Positions 8,226-18,410 of a stretch of 55,730 bases of DNA are shown one piece after another. Source of the DNA: an uncultured Colwellia sp. (GTDB taxonomy: Bacteria > Pseudomonadota > Gammaproteobacteria > Enterobacterales > Alteromonadaceae); assembly GCA_913058405.1 (NCBI GenBank), contig CAJXRC010000007.1, forward strand, positions 1-55,730, read 5' to 3'. Made by a program: the position numbers and the translations under genes. The stretch's first letter is position 1, and each line of letters opens with the position of its first letter. The notes below the pieces were generated by a model. The model was given only the letters and a program-made list of their open reading frames with translations, searched no databases and was not told the DNA's origin.

Positions 8226-9494
8226 ATGAAAAAATCACCACTGGCTTTATCACTAAGCTTAGCAATCGGGTTAGCCGCTTGTAATAGCACCTTTGCAGAC
8301 AATAGTACCGAAAAAGCAGCTAATGAACCGTCAGCCATGGGACCCGCCCCTGCATTTGAAATGCGCGCTCGACCGACCGATAAAAAAGAATTTGATGAAT
8401 ATGTTAAATATTTAATTGAAGTAGCAGAGCCACGTACAGCACAACAACTTAAAGATGATGATTATATTAAAGCGCGTTATAAAGATACGATGATTGTTGA
8501 TAGTTTATTTGTTGGCGCACCAGACTTTCCTGCAGGCTTTTCAGAACAAGCTTATGAAAATGCCACGGATCATTCGGTAAACAATAAATTTAATGTTATT
8601 TCTGCAACAGTAACCAATGCAGGTAAGCCTGATACGCCTGCCGTTGTTGAACAGCGCATGAAAGATACCAATGAATATTGGGCAAAACTAAGCGACAAAT
8701 ATATTCAAGTGAAAAACATGAGTGATTTTGACCGAGCTAAACAGGAAGGGAAATTAGGCGTATTTCATAACCACCAAGGCATGATGCCATTAAGCCCAAC
8801 GGGTGATTCAAAAGAAGCGATTGCTAACCTAAATAAGTTTTATGACTTAGGTTTACGCCAATTAATGTTTACCTATAATATAGACACCCCTTATTCAGAT
8901 GGCGGTGTTTCAAATTCAGATGGTACAGATAAAGGTGTTCACGCGGTAGGTTTTGACGTGATTAAAGAAGCTAACCGTTTAGGTATTGCCCTGGATTGCT
9001 CACACTCCTCTAATGAAACCTGTGTTGAGGCTGCACAAGCTAGCACTAAACCTATTATGTTATCTCATTCCAATCCCCACACTTTCCAACCGATAGACCG
9101 CAGTGCATCGGATAAAGCTATACAGGCCGTAGCCGCTACAGGTGGCGTTATTTGTATTAACTTTATTGGTGGTTTTTTAAACCCACAAGGTGACTCTTCA
9201 CCTTTTAGTATTGCTAAACATGCTGAATATATTAAAAATTTAGTGGGCGCAGAGCATGTTTGTGCAGGCTCTGATTACGTATGGAATTATGGAGACACCC
9301 TACATTGGATATTAAATAATCCAAAAGACTTCCCAATAGAAATGGGCTACGCCACGCCATCACATATGGGTAAACCAGGTGAAATGTGGGGTGCAGCACG
9401 CGTATTAGAAGAAACTTACGGATGGACACATGAAGAAGTTGCTGGTTTCTTAGGTGAAAACTTAGTGCGCTTTTATCGAGCGAGCTGGGAATAA
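8226..9494 (+). CDS. Membrane dipeptidase (peptidase M19) family lipoprotein, divergent metal site
   Basis: Lipobox LAAC; DCSHSSNET...PIMLSHSNPH, DRSASDKAIQAVAATGGVICINF, HAEYIKNLVGAEHVCAGSD. Confidence 0.85.
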   Translation: MKKSPLALSLSLAIGLAACNSTFADNSTEKAANEPSAMGPAPAFEMRARPTDKKEFDEYVKYLIEVAEPRTAQQLKDDDYIKARYKDTMIVDSLFVGAPDFPAGFSEQAYENATDHSVNNKFNVISATVTNAGKPDTPAVVEQRMKDTNEYWAKLSDKYIQVKNMSDFDRAKQEGKLGVFHNHQGMMPLSPTGDSKEAIANLNKFYDLGLRQLMFTYNIDTPYSDGGVSNSDGTDKGVHAVGFDVIKEANRLGIALDCSHSSNETCVEAAQASTKPIMLSHSNPHTFQPIDRSASDKAIQAVAATGGVICINFIGGFLNPQGDSSPFSIAKHAEYIKNLVGAEHVCAGSDYVWNYGDTLHWILNNPKDFPIEMGYATPSHMGKPGEMWGAARVLEETYGWTHEEVAGFLGENLVRFYRASWE

Positions 9495-9521
9495 CTGATA
9501 ATCAACTTTTAACGATAACTG

Positions 9522-9552
9522 AGTGCGTTAAATAAAGATTATTTAACGCACT
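9522..9552 (+). terminator. Rho-independent terminator after the M19 gene
   Basis: Perfect 14-bp arms AGTGCGTTAAATAA-AGA-TTATTTAACGCACT followed by TTACTTTGTTTTT. Confidence 0.8.
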
Positions 9553-9586
9553 TTACTTTGTTTTTAGACTTTAGCTATTTAGATAA

Positions 9587-9641
<55 letters not shown>

Positions 9642-9659
9642 GTAAAATAGGAATGAAAC

Positions 9660-11072
9660 ATGAAAATTAAAAGTATTACTTCAGCGCTACTGCTTTCAAG
9701 TATTGCTTTATCAGCGTGTGCCGATGAAGCGAAAGCTTTACCTAAAACGATTTTTAAAAACGTCAGCATCTTTAATGGTACTGACAACAAGCTGATTAAA
9801 GGCTGTGATGTTGTTATTGAAAAAAACAAAATAACAAACGCTTGTGCGAAGTCAGTAAAAGCGGCTAAAGGCGATACCGTTATTGACGGTAAAGGTCGTA
9901 CCTTAATGCCTGGTTTGATAGATGCACATGTACATTTAAACCTGCAAAATTTAGCCAACCCTGCTGCAATCGACGGGGTTAGTAACATGACATGGGAAGA
10001 AGTCGGCGCACTCGCTTATGACGCCTCTCAAGAGTATTTGTATTCTGGCTTTACGACGGTGCGTGATTTATGTGGTGCACATGATGGTCTACGTAGGCAT
10101 ATTGAAAAAGGCACCTTAACAGGGCCGCGCATCTATTTATCGGGTGCTTGTATCTCACAAACATCAGGTCATGGTGATTGGCGACCAGCTTCGCAAGTGG
10201 TGCGCACCAATATGAATACCACGAGCCATGTAGAAAACTTAGGTATTGTTATCCTTGCTGATGGCGCCGATGAAGTTTTAAAGGCAGCGCGAAATAACTT
10301 AGCGGGTGGTGCTGATTTTACTAAAATGATGGCAGGTGGCGGCGTTACCTCAACGCGCGATCCTTTACATTCATTACAAGGCACTATGGATGAATTACGC
10401 GCCATGGTAACGGCGACTAAGCAGTGGGACACGATAGGGGCTGTGCATGCTTATCATGATGAGTCAGTTAGACGCGCTTTAGAAGCAGGCGTAATGTCTA
10501 TTGAGCACGGCAATTTAATGGCAAAAGAATCTACTTTTAAGTTAGTTAAAAAGAAAGGTGCTTTTGTAGTTCCAGCCTTGGCGGGTTTTTCAGACCAATT
10601 ATTTAAGCACCCTATTTACGGTAACCCTGATTTACCTATGCGTGCTAAAGTTGAAATTTTAATAAAAAATAAAGACAATTGGATAAAACTGGCGAACAAA
10701 ACCAATATCAACATAGGCTTTGGTACCGACATTGTTGTTTCAACAAAAGCAGCTTCGCGTGGTATACGTGATTTTCAGATGGGTATGTTCCAAGAAGGTT
10801 TTGGTAACTTTAAAACGCTTTATTTCATGACAGGTGCAAACGGTAAGCTTATGGGGTTAACGGGTAAAAACAATCCTTACCCTGATGGCAAATTGGGAGT
10901 TATAGAAAATGGTGCTTACGCTGATATTATTTTAGTTGATGGTAACCCATTAAAAGACTTGTCAGTTCTCGGTGCTACTTTCGATATGTGGGCAACCCCA
11001 AGAGCAACACGAAATATTAAAACTATTCCGTTTGTGATGAAAGACGGCAAGGTTTATCACAACGAAATTTAA
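9660..11072 (+). CDS. Amidohydrolase family protein (imidazolonepropionase/prolidase-like), lipoprotein
   Basis: Lipobox LSAC; GRTLMPGLIDAHVHL, GFTTVRDLCG, AVHAYHDESVRRALEAGVMSIEHG, GFGTDIV, GAYADIILVDGNPL. Confidence 0.93.
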   Translation: MKIKSITSALLLSSIALSACADEAKALPKTIFKNVSIFNGTDNKLIKGCDVVIEKNKITNACAKSVKAAKGDTVIDGKGRTLMPGLIDAHVHLNLQNLANPAAIDGVSNMTWEEVGALAYDASQEYLYSGFTTVRDLCGAHDGLRRHIEKGTLTGPRIYLSGACISQTSGHGDWRPASQVVRTNMNTTSHVENLGIVILADGADEVLKAARNNLAGGADFTKMMAGGGVTSTRDPLHSLQGTMDELRAMVTATKQWDTIGAVHAYHDESVRRALEAGVMSIEHGNLMAKESTFKLVKKKGAFVVPALAGFSDQLFKHPIYGNPDLPMRAKVEILIKNKDNWIKLANKTNINIGFGTDIVVSTKAASRGIRDFQMGMFQEGFGNFKTLYFMTGANGKLMGLTGKNNPYPDGKLGVIENGAYADIILVDGNPLKDLSVLGATFDMWATPRATRNIKTIPFVMKDGKVYHNEI

Positions 11073-11080
11073 CGGACGCT

Positions 11081-11107
11081 AAAAGGCAGCTTATTAAGCT
11101 GCCTTTT
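11081..11107 (+). terminator. Terminator hairpin
   Basis: AAAAGGCAGCTT-ATT-AAGCTGCCTTTT, perfect 12-bp arms. Confidence 0.8.
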
Positions 11108-11131
11108 ACTTATTTACTAGGAGGCTCATCC

Positions 11132-11539
11132 ATGAAAATTCCAGCACTATTAATCACACTACTGCTTTTAGCTGTAAGTTTGCCAAGCTTCGCAAAGTCA
11201 AAAGACTTACGTCACTTTATGTTTGTTGGTGAGCCAACCGCTGCTGCTTGGAAATTTTTAATGGATAATCCAGAAGATAGAAAGGCACAAGTAGCAGGCG
11301 CTTTTAAGGCGTTGGGCGGCGAAGTGGTCAGTTATTACTTTGGCCTTGGTGACGGTAAAAACTATATTACTGTGACTATTCCTAACGATAATGAATTAAT
11401 TCAGGCTATTTATTTAATGCGCCTACCAAGCGGTTTATTAAAGTCATACCAAGTGATTGAACTCATGCCAAGTGAACAAATGAGTAAAGCATTAAAGCGC
11501 TCAGCAGAATTAATTGCTAATGATAAAACTGTAAAATAA
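11132..11539 (+). CDS. Small secreted protein, GYD-domain-like
   Basis: AGGAGG before ATG; signal peptide; HFMFVGEPTAAAWKFLMDNPEDRKAQVAGAFKALGGEVVSYYFGLGDGKNYITVTIP resembles GYD domains. Confidence 0.65.
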   Translation: MKIPALLITLLLLAVSLPSFAKSKDLRHFMFVGEPTAAAWKFLMDNPEDRKAQVAGAFKALGGEVVSYYFGLGDGKNYITVTIPNDNELIQAIYLMRLPSGLLKSYQVIELMPSEQMSKALKRSAELIANDKTVK

Positions 11540-11842
11540 TTTAACCAATTTCACTACTTTGAATACTAGTCAGATGATAGTTAGATTTAAACTCGCTTTG
11601 GGGATTTTAGAGCTAATTCAATGCAAAAAATTTCGGCACAATCTCAATTGTGAAAAGATATGAGTTTTTATATAAAAACGACAACTTTAGGATATCTGAT
11701 CTTCCGTTTTCAACTCAAAAGCTAAGGTCAGCAATTGGCTATCAGTTGACCTAAAGAGCACCCAGCTGCTAACGTCAACTAAGCGCACAAAGTGATCATC
11801 ATTTATCTAAAGAATATATTCTGTTGCCTAACACCAAGACAC

Positions 11843-11889
11843 AAAAAAGCCGCACTATCTATTAATAACAATAAAGAGTGCGGCTTTTT
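11843..11889. terminator. Bidirectional-type terminator downstream of fabV
   Basis: AAAAAGCCGCACT ... AGTGCGGCTTTTT. Confidence 0.75.
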
Positions 11890-11928
11890 ACTAATTACAT
11901 TTCATTGCCCTATTGAAGGCAATAAAAC

Positions 11929-13119
11929 CTAGGTTAAGTTGTTGATAGCAACTTCAGGGCTAACATCAGCATCGTAATCAACACCATCAATACCAAAACC
12001 AAACAGTTTTAAGAATTCTTGATGGTAAGCAACATAATCTGTTAATTCATCAATAGTATCAGTATCAACACTATTCCAAATATCAGTAACACGTTTTTGA
12101 ACGCTATCTTCTAACTCTTTATAATTCTGACGGAAGCGACCTTCTTCATCTAAACGAGGCGAGTCACTGTAAATGTTCTCTTTGAATAAGTTAGCAATTT
12201 GCTCAATACAACCTTCATAAGTTCCATCGGCTTTCATCACTTTGAACATAGCTGAGATGTATAAAGGCATAATAGGAATAGCTGAGCTTGCTTGTGTTAC
12301 CACGGCGTTTAATGAAGTAACACGAGCTTGACCGTTTAAGTCGGCTGTTGCTGCGTTAATCGCTGTTGCAGCTCTGTCTAAATCTTCTTTCGCTTTACCA
12401 ATAGTCGCTTTACCATAGATTGGCCAAGTTAATTCTTTACCAATGTAGGTGTAAGCTACTGTTTTAACACCTTCAGCTAAAACACCGGCTTCACCCAATG
12501 CGTTCATCCACAATTCCCAGTCAGCGCCGCCCATTACATCAATAGTCCCTTGAATTTCAGCATCATTTGCTGCTTCAACAGAGACTTCATCAATAACACG
12601 CTTTGAGGTATTAAGGTTTTTAGTGGTAACACTTTGGCCAATTGGCTTTAACGTAGAAGAATATACTTCGCCAGTATCTGGATCAGTTCTACGAGGAGAT
12701 GCTAATGAATAAACAACTAAATCAACTTTACCCATATCAGCTTTAATTGCTTCAATTGCTTTTGCTTTTATTTCATGAGAAAAAGCATCGCCATTAATGT
12801 TTTTAGCATAAATGCCAGCTTCATCAGCTGCTTTTACGAATGCGGCGGTATTGTACCAACCAGCAGAGCCTGTTTTCTTTTCTGTTGGTGGCTTTTCAAA
12901 GAAAATACCTAATGTTTTTGCATCATGACCAAAAGTCGATGTGATACGTGACGCTAAACCATAACCAGTAGAAGCACCGATAACCAAAACATTTTTAGGA
13001 CCCGAAGTCGCTGATGTTTGTGCTTTTACATAAGCAATTTGCTCATTCACATGCGCTTCACAACCTACTGGGTGAGCATTAGTACAGATAAAACCACGAA
13101 TTTTTGGCTTGATAACCAT
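11929..13119 (-). CDS. fabV: Enoyl-ACP reductase FabV / trans-2-enoyl-CoA reductase
   Basis: [85 protein letters not shown]. Confidence 0.97.
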   Translation of the reverse strand: MVIKPKIRGFICTNAHPVGCEAHVNEQIAYVKAQTSATSGPKNVLVIGASTGYGLASRITSTFGHDAKTLGIFFEKPPTEKKTGSAGWYNTAAFVKAADEAGIYAKNINGDAFSHEIKAKAIEAIKADMGKVDLVVYSLASPRRTDPDTGEVYSSTLKPIGQSVTTKNLNTSKRVIDEVSVEAANDAEIQGTIDVMGGADWELWMNALGEAGVLAEGVKTVAYTYIGKELTWPIYGKATIGKAKEDLDRAATAINAATADLNGQARVTSLNAVVTQASSAIPIMPLYISAMFKVMKADGTYEGCIEQIANLFKENIYSDSPRLDEEGRFRQNYKELEDSVQKRVTDIWNSVDTDTIDELTDYVAYHQEFLKLFGFGIDGVDYDADVSPEVAINNLT

Positions 13120-13263
13120 AAGTTAACCTTTTTATTTATATTAGTGACTCAGCTACAGTAAGTATATAGCTAAGGTTTGAAAGAAACTTTCAAGAATTTG
13201 ATGTCATTGTACCTTGCCTCAAGCATAAAGAGGTATGACCAGAATACAATATAATTATTTGTT

Positions 13264-13578
13264 CTACTTTCCGCCGCCTAAACAGTTAGGAGAGCTTGGT
13301 GTATTGGCAGCATACTGCTCTTGCCATTCTTTTTCTGTGTAGGTATGTAACGCCAGTGCATGAATTTTTTCAGCAAGCTCTTCTGAAAGTACGGCATTTA
13401 CTAAACGATGACGTTTTATTAGTCGTTCGCCTTCGAAGGCTTTGGCAACAATCACGACTTTAAAGTGTGACTCACTGCCCGGCGGCACATTGTGATTATT
13501 ACTTTCATTTATCACATCTAAATGTGGTGGTTGAAATGCATCAAGCAGTTTTTGTTCGATAACAGAGGCAACAGTCAT
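13264..13578 (-). CDS. bolA: BolA family protein
   Basis: VINESNNHNVPPGSESHFKVVIVAKAFEGERLIKRHRLVNAVLSEELAEKIHALALHTYTEKEW. Start chosen at MTVASV. Confidence 0.93.
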   Translation of the reverse strand: MTVASVIEQKLLDAFQPPHLDVINESNNHNVPPGSESHFKVVIVAKAFEGERLIKRHRLVNAVLSEELAEKIHALALHTYTEKEWQEQYAANTPSSPNCLGGGK

Positions 13579-13714
13579 TATTTTCTCGCTGAGTGTAAAA
13601 AAAGTAGTAGGTGAAGTAGCAAATATTTTAGCTGATTTAAGAGGATAGACCAACAATATGTTGTGGATTATGGCACAATAGTAGCCAATTTTTACTGACC
13701 TTTAGCCAATTTTT

Positions 13715-14893
13715 ATGATCAGCCCTTTTATTATTAATGATAAGAACTTATTTCTAAGCCGTTTTCCCGTTGCACAAGTAAATCGTAGCTTACAAGCATG
13801 GGATTCTGCCGATGAGTACCTAGTAAACCATGTTAATGAAGAAGGCTTAATTAAGGCTAATACAAAGTTAGCTATTTTTAATGATGCATTTGGCGCAGTC
13901 ACTACAAACTTTTGTCATTCTGGTAGTGATGACGCAAACGTTATTAGCATTAATGACTCGTATATTAGTAGCCAAGGCATCAGTTATAACATTGAGCAGA
14001 ATGCTCTTGATGATAGTAATATTACCCAGCTAAGTTCTCTTGATAACTTACCTAATGATATTGACGTCATTTTATATAAAATTCCTAAAAGCAAATCACT
14101 GCTCATTGAACAACTCATTCAAATAAAAAAATCAGTCAATGATAGCTGTATTTTTATTGCCGCCGATCGCGCCAAAGAAATTCACAGCTCAACGCTTAAA
14201 GTTTTTGAAAAACATTTAGGCACAACCAAAACGTCTTTAGCAGTAAAAAAAGCACGGTTGGTGTTTTGCCAATTTGATAATAAGCAAGTACACCAGTCGC
14301 CTTTCCCAACGGTGTGGCCTCTTACTCATAATTCGACTAGTGATAATTCATCAAGAGAGCTAACCATTAGCAACCACGCCAATGTTTATGCCCGAGAAAA
14401 ACTCGATATTGGCGCTCGATACTTTATTGAGAACTTACCTAAAGTAGCAGCTAATAGTAAGGTTATTGATTTAGGTTGTGGTAATGGTGTTGTTGGTTTA
14501 ACGGTATTAGCTAACCAAGCTGAAGCACAGGTTCAATTTATTGATGAATCTGTTATGGCTCTTGCTTCTGCGAAGCAAAATATCATGACAAACTTACCTG
14601 AAGTGCTTGAGCAATGTGAATTTACCCTTAACGATTGTTTAACCGATATAGAAGGCGGTAGTGTTGATTTGATTTTATGTAACCCTCCTTTTCATCAAAA
14701 TACTGCAACCACAGATCACATTGCTTGGCAGATGTTTAAAGACAGTCATAGAGTGCTGAAAAAAGGTGGTGAATTACGTATCATTGGCAATAGACAATTA
14801 GCCTACCATATTAAATTACAGCGCCTTTTTGGTAATGAAACCTTAATAGCGAGCAATGATAAATTTGTCACCCAGTCTGCAATTAAACGATAA
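13715..14893 (+). CDS. rlmG: 23S rRNA (guanine-N2)-methyltransferase RlmG-like
   Basis: RSLQAWDSADEYLVNHV; VIDLGCGNGVVGLTVL; LILCNPPFHQ; C-terminal ANRQLAYH-like GNRQLAYHIKLQRLFG. Confidence 0.9.
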   Translation: MISPFIINDKNLFLSRFPVAQVNRSLQAWDSADEYLVNHVNEEGLIKANTKLAIFNDAFGAVTTNFCHSGSDDANVISINDSYISSQGISYNIEQNALDDSNITQLSSLDNLPNDIDVILYKIPKSKSLLIEQLIQIKKSVNDSCIFIAADRAKEIHSSTLKVFEKHLGTTKTSLAVKKARLVFCQFDNKQVHQSPFPTVWPLTHNSTSDNSSRELTISNHANVYAREKLDIGARYFIENLPKVAANSKVIDLGCGNGVVGLTVLANQAEAQVQFIDESVMALASAKQNIMTNLPEVLEQCEFTLNDCLTDIEGGSVDLILCNPPFHQNTATTDHIAWQMFKDSHRVLKKGGELRIIGNRQLAYHIKLQRLFGNETLIASNDKFVTQSAIKR

Positions 14894-14909
14894 AAAAATA
14901 GAGAAGAAA

Positions 14910-15479
14910 ATGAACATCACTACCTTTAAATTAATCGCCATAGCTTTATTATTTATTAGCATTGTTGGCTGTAGTACAGCACCTACACATTTGATTGTTG
15001 CGCCGCAAGTCTATCTTTCACCATCGAACCAATTATCGGGTAAAGAAGCACAATTGAACGTTGTGGATATGCGTACTAGCCCTCATATTATTCAGATATT
15101 AGAAAAGGATGAAGCGGCAGTCATTCTTTCTTCAGAGCAACGCCTCGAAGATATAATTCAAGGACTCTTAGCAAAGCAGTGGCAACAGCAAGGATTAACG
15201 TTAACTAATTCTGCAAACAATCAGGTAACCGTTAGTATCGAAAAGGCTATCATCAGTGTTGATCAAGAAAGTGTCAGTTACAGTACTCAAAGTGAAATTA
15301 TCATTAAAGTGTCAATCGATAACAGCAAACAAACACTGACTAGCAGTTTTAAAAATAGAGCACACAGTGAAGGTGCTCTTAACGCCGATATTGCCGTATT
15401 AGAACGAGAGTTTAATCAGCACTTGAGTACTTTGATAAAACAAATATTAATCAGTAAAGATATTAAAACTTTCTTATAG
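14910..15479 (+). CDS. yajG: YajG-family lipoprotein
   Basis: Lipobox IVGC; VAPQVYLSPSNQLSGKEAQLNVVDMRTSPHI; in a bolA/rlmG/cyclophilin/ampG neighbourhood. Confidence 0.8.
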   Translation: MNITTFKLIAIALLFISIVGCSTAPTHLIVAPQVYLSPSNQLSGKEAQLNVVDMRTSPHIIQILEKDEAAVILSSEQRLEDIIQGLLAKQWQQQGLTLTNSANNQVTVSIEKAIISVDQESVSYSTQSEIIIKVSIDNSKQTLTSSFKNRAHSEGALNADIAVLEREFNQHLSTLIKQILISKDIKTFL

Positions 15480-15491
15480 TGGTAGGTAATT

Positions 15492-16076
15492 TTGAAAAAT
15501 ATTGTTCACTTTATAATAGCAAGCACACTGATCATTCTAAGTAGCTTTAGCTATGCGGTTGATCCAACCAATATCTATCCTAAAGTAAAATTAGAAACAT
15601 CTATGGGTGTTATTGTAGTTGAACTCGATAGAGTGAAAGCGCCCATTACAGTGAATAATTTTCTGGAATATGTGGTTAAGGGTGAATATAACAACACTAT
15701 TTTCCATCGCATAATAGACGACTTTATTGTGCAAGGCGGTGCTTATGACGCTAAATTTACCGCCAAAGAATTAGGCAAAAATATTGTTAACGAATCAGGA
15801 AATGGCCTAAAGAATGAAACGGGTACAATCGCGATGGCGAAAGAAAATAGACCGCATACAGCCAACCGCCAATTCTTTTTTAATCTTGCAGATAATACAA
15901 CATTAGACCCTGGAAGAAAGTGGGGCTATGCAGTTTTTGGCGCTATTATTGAGGGTGAAGAAGTACTAGAAGCAATCGCTAAAGTACCAACAGATTATAA
16001 CGAGGCTATGGCTTGGAATGATGTGCCGGTAAAACCTGTCACTTTAATTAAAGCAACGTTATTACCTGCTGATTAG
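15492..16076 (+). CDS. Periplasmic peptidyl-prolyl cis-trans isomerase, cyclophilin type
   Basis: VKLETSMGVIVVELDRVKAPITVNNFLEYV...FHRIIDDFIVQGGAYD...ANRQFFFNLADN. TTG start. Confidence 0.93.
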   Translation: MKNIVHFIIASTLIILSSFSYAVDPTNIYPKVKLETSMGVIVVELDRVKAPITVNNFLEYVVKGEYNNTIFHRIIDDFIVQGGAYDAKFTAKELGKNIVNESGNGLKNETGTIAMAKENRPHTANRQFFFNLADNTTLDPGRKWGYAVFGAIIEGEEVLEAIAKVPTDYNEAMAWNDVPVKPVTLIKATLLPAD

Positions 16077-16081
16077 CAGGT
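16064..16081 (+). terminator. Hairpin overlapping the cyclophilin stop codon
   Basis: ACCTGCT-GATT-AGCAGGT followed by TTATT; TAG stop at 16074-16076 lies in the stem. Confidence 0.5.
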
Positions 16082-16315
16082 TTATTAATAATTTTCACCA
16101 ACAGTAACTTACAAAAATACTGAATAAAAATGACTTTTTCTTTGACAAAAAGCCAACTATCACCGATACATAAGTTAGCCAATAAACTTTCTCGCAATTC
16201 AATTCAAGCCGTGAAGTAATAATAAAGGCATTAATACTTTTCGGTGAACATTAAGCCTATAGCAAACCACCGTCATCTTCTGTATCAAACGATACATGTA
16301 TTTTAAGGGGACTTC

Positions 16316-16645
16316 ATGATGATTGAACAATTCATCGATCATAAAATACTACAAATGCATGCTTATGTGAGCGCAGTTATCGAACTAAAGTTGCACTATA
16401 CTGAACTCGACCATTTTATTGTAGATACCATGTCTGAGTGGACACTATTAAAAGTTATTGATGAAACGCCACACAGCGCTAAAGAACGAGTATTTTGGCA
16501 TTTGATGCATGAAGTTAGCTTGCATGGTGCCCAAGCACTAACACAAGATCTATTTTTCAAAAGTGAAATGAATACCTGCTTAGATTTTTTTAACGGTATC
16601 GGTAGTTACCCTATTGATTGTATTGGCTGGCGCCCTATCCCTTAA
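16316..16645 (+). CDS. Hypothetical protein, 109 aa
   Basis: ORF with upstream AAGGGGA; no recognised domain. Confidence 0.6.
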   Translation: MMIEQFIDHKILQMHAYVSAVIELKLHYTELDHFIVDTMSEWTLLKVIDETPHSAKERVFWHLMHEVSLHGAQALTQDLFFKSEMNTCLDFFNGIGSYPIDCIGWRPIP

Positions 16646-16764
16646 TTGAGCTGATTAGCGGTTCGCACCTAAAATACCACTCAAATATCGTATACCGCTT
16701 CTTCAAACAGCAAGCCTCTGATAAACTTAGAAGAAATAAGAACCTAATTTTAAGTTACTCGCTA

Positions 16765-18036
16765 ATGCCCACAACTAGCCAAGTACAAAGCACCTCCTTT
16801 AAAGAAGCTATTTTAAATAAGCGTATGCTTATTTGTATTTTTACTGGCTTTAGCTCAGGTCTGCCGCTATTTGTTTTATATCAATTGGTGCCCGGCTGGT
16901 TACGTGATGAGGGCGTAAGTCTCACTGAAATAGGACTTTTCTCATTAATTGGCATCCCTTATGTGTGGAAATTCCTTTGGTCACCATTGATGGATCGCTA
17001 CTCACTCGGTGTGCTAGGCAGACGCCGAAGCTGGATGTTAGTAACACAACTTTTATTATTAGGCTCTATCGCTGGTTTTGGCTTTGTCAATCCTATTATG
17101 GATATATGGTCGGTAGCCTATTTAGCTGCAGCAGTGGCATTTTTCAGTGCGAGTCAAGATATCGTGCTTGATGCTTATCGACGAGAATTATTGCCTGATA
17201 ACGAACTAGGCTTAGGTAACTCGATTCACGTACAAGCATACCGTCTCTCAGGACTGGTGCCAGGCTCACTCGCTTTTATACTAGCTGATCATATGAGTTG
17301 GCAATCCGTATTCGTCATAGTCTCTGCTTTCATGTTACTAGGCGTATTACTAACACTTTTTATTAAAGAGCTTGATTCTGAACACGCCGCACCTAAAACC
17401 TTGCAAGAAGCCGTAGTATTGCCCTTTAAGGACTTTATACAAAGCAAGGGGCTTAAATCTGCCGGGTATACGTTATTGTTTCTAGTACTTTATAAGTTAG
17501 GAGACAATATGGCGACAGCCTTACAAACGCCATTTTTCATTGACATGGGCTTTAGCAAAACAGAAATAGGTGTGGTTGCTAAGACTTCATCATTAATTGC
17601 CATGACCATTGGTATAGTCGTTGGCGGTCTAGTAATGATCAAGCTAAGCATTAACCGAGCGCTATGGTTGTTTGGTTTTGTACAAATTCTAAGTATTTTA
17701 GGCTTTGCTGCCCTCGCTGAAATTGGACATAACACCTATGCTTTAGCCATGGCCATGGGATTTGAGTATTTGGGCGTTGGTTTAGGCACTGCAGCTTTTA
17801 CCGCCTTTATTGCTAAAACAACTAACCCAGCCTTTGCTGCGACACAAATAGCTTTATTTACAGCATTAGCCGTAGTGCCACGCACCTTCGCTAATGCCAC
17901 GACAGGCGTTATTGTTGAAGCGATAGGTTGGACGAACTTTTATTTTCTTTGTACGGCTTTAGCTGTTCCGGGTATGTTGATGCTACTTAAAGTTGCCCCT
18001 TGGAATGAAACATCCCTTAACACGAGCACAAGTTAA
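16765..18036 (+). CDS. ampG: MFS muropeptide transporter AmpG-like
   Basis: Multiple TM segments; GFSSGLPLFVLYQLVPGWLRDEGVSLTEIGLFSLIGIPYVWKFLWSPLMDRY. Start chosen at MPTTSQ. Confidence 0.9.
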   Translation: MPTTSQVQSTSFKEAILNKRMLICIFTGFSSGLPLFVLYQLVPGWLRDEGVSLTEIGLFSLIGIPYVWKFLWSPLMDRYSLGVLGRRRSWMLVTQLLLLGSIAGFGFVNPIMDIWSVAYLAAAVAFFSASQDIVLDAYRRELLPDNELGLGNSIHVQAYRLSGLVPGSLAFILADHMSWQSVFVIVSAFMLLGVLLTLFIKELDSEHAAPKTLQEAVVLPFKDFIQSKGLKSAGYTLLFLVLYKLGDNMATALQTPFFIDMGFSKTEIGVVAKTSSLIAMTIGIVVGGLVMIKLSINRALWLFGFVQILSILGFAALAEIGHNTYALAMAMGFEYLGVGLGTAAFTAFIAKTTNPAFAATQIALFTALAVVPRTFANATTGVIVEAIGWTNFYFLCTALAVPGMLMLLKVAPWNETSLNTSTS

Positions 18037-18041
18037 CTATT

Positions 18042-18212
18042 ATGATAAAATTTTTCTTTTTAATGCCTATTATTATGTGTGCCATTTGGATTTGGTATCT
18101 CAATGCCCATAATTACAGCCTTAAAGAGGGTATTAAAGGCTTCACTTATATTCTCGCTTTCAATACTATCTTTATTGGTTTCTTCGTGATGATGATTTAT
18201 ATAACACATTGA
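18042..18212 (+). CDS. Small membrane protein, 56 aa (absent from the supplied ORF track)
   Basis: MIKFFFLMPIIMCAIWIWYLNAHNYSLKEGIKGFTYILAFNTIFIGFFVMMIYITH; starts 5 bp after the ampG stop. Confidence 0.6.
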   Translation: MIKFFFLMPIIMCAIWIWYLNAHNYSLKEGIKGFTYILAFNTIFIGFFVMMIYITH

Positions 18213-18410
18213 TTTAAATAACTAATACATCACAGCCTAAGTGTGAACGTCATTCCCCTCAGAACTTAATAATCAAAGTACATATATTATTAAGACTAGT
18301 GTGGAGATATTTACCTAGCGTAAGACTCTGTTAATTTGATAAGAAACATAGCAAGCAGATTTTTAATAACATACACTACTGCTATATTTTTATAGCCTTT
18401 TATTAGTCTT

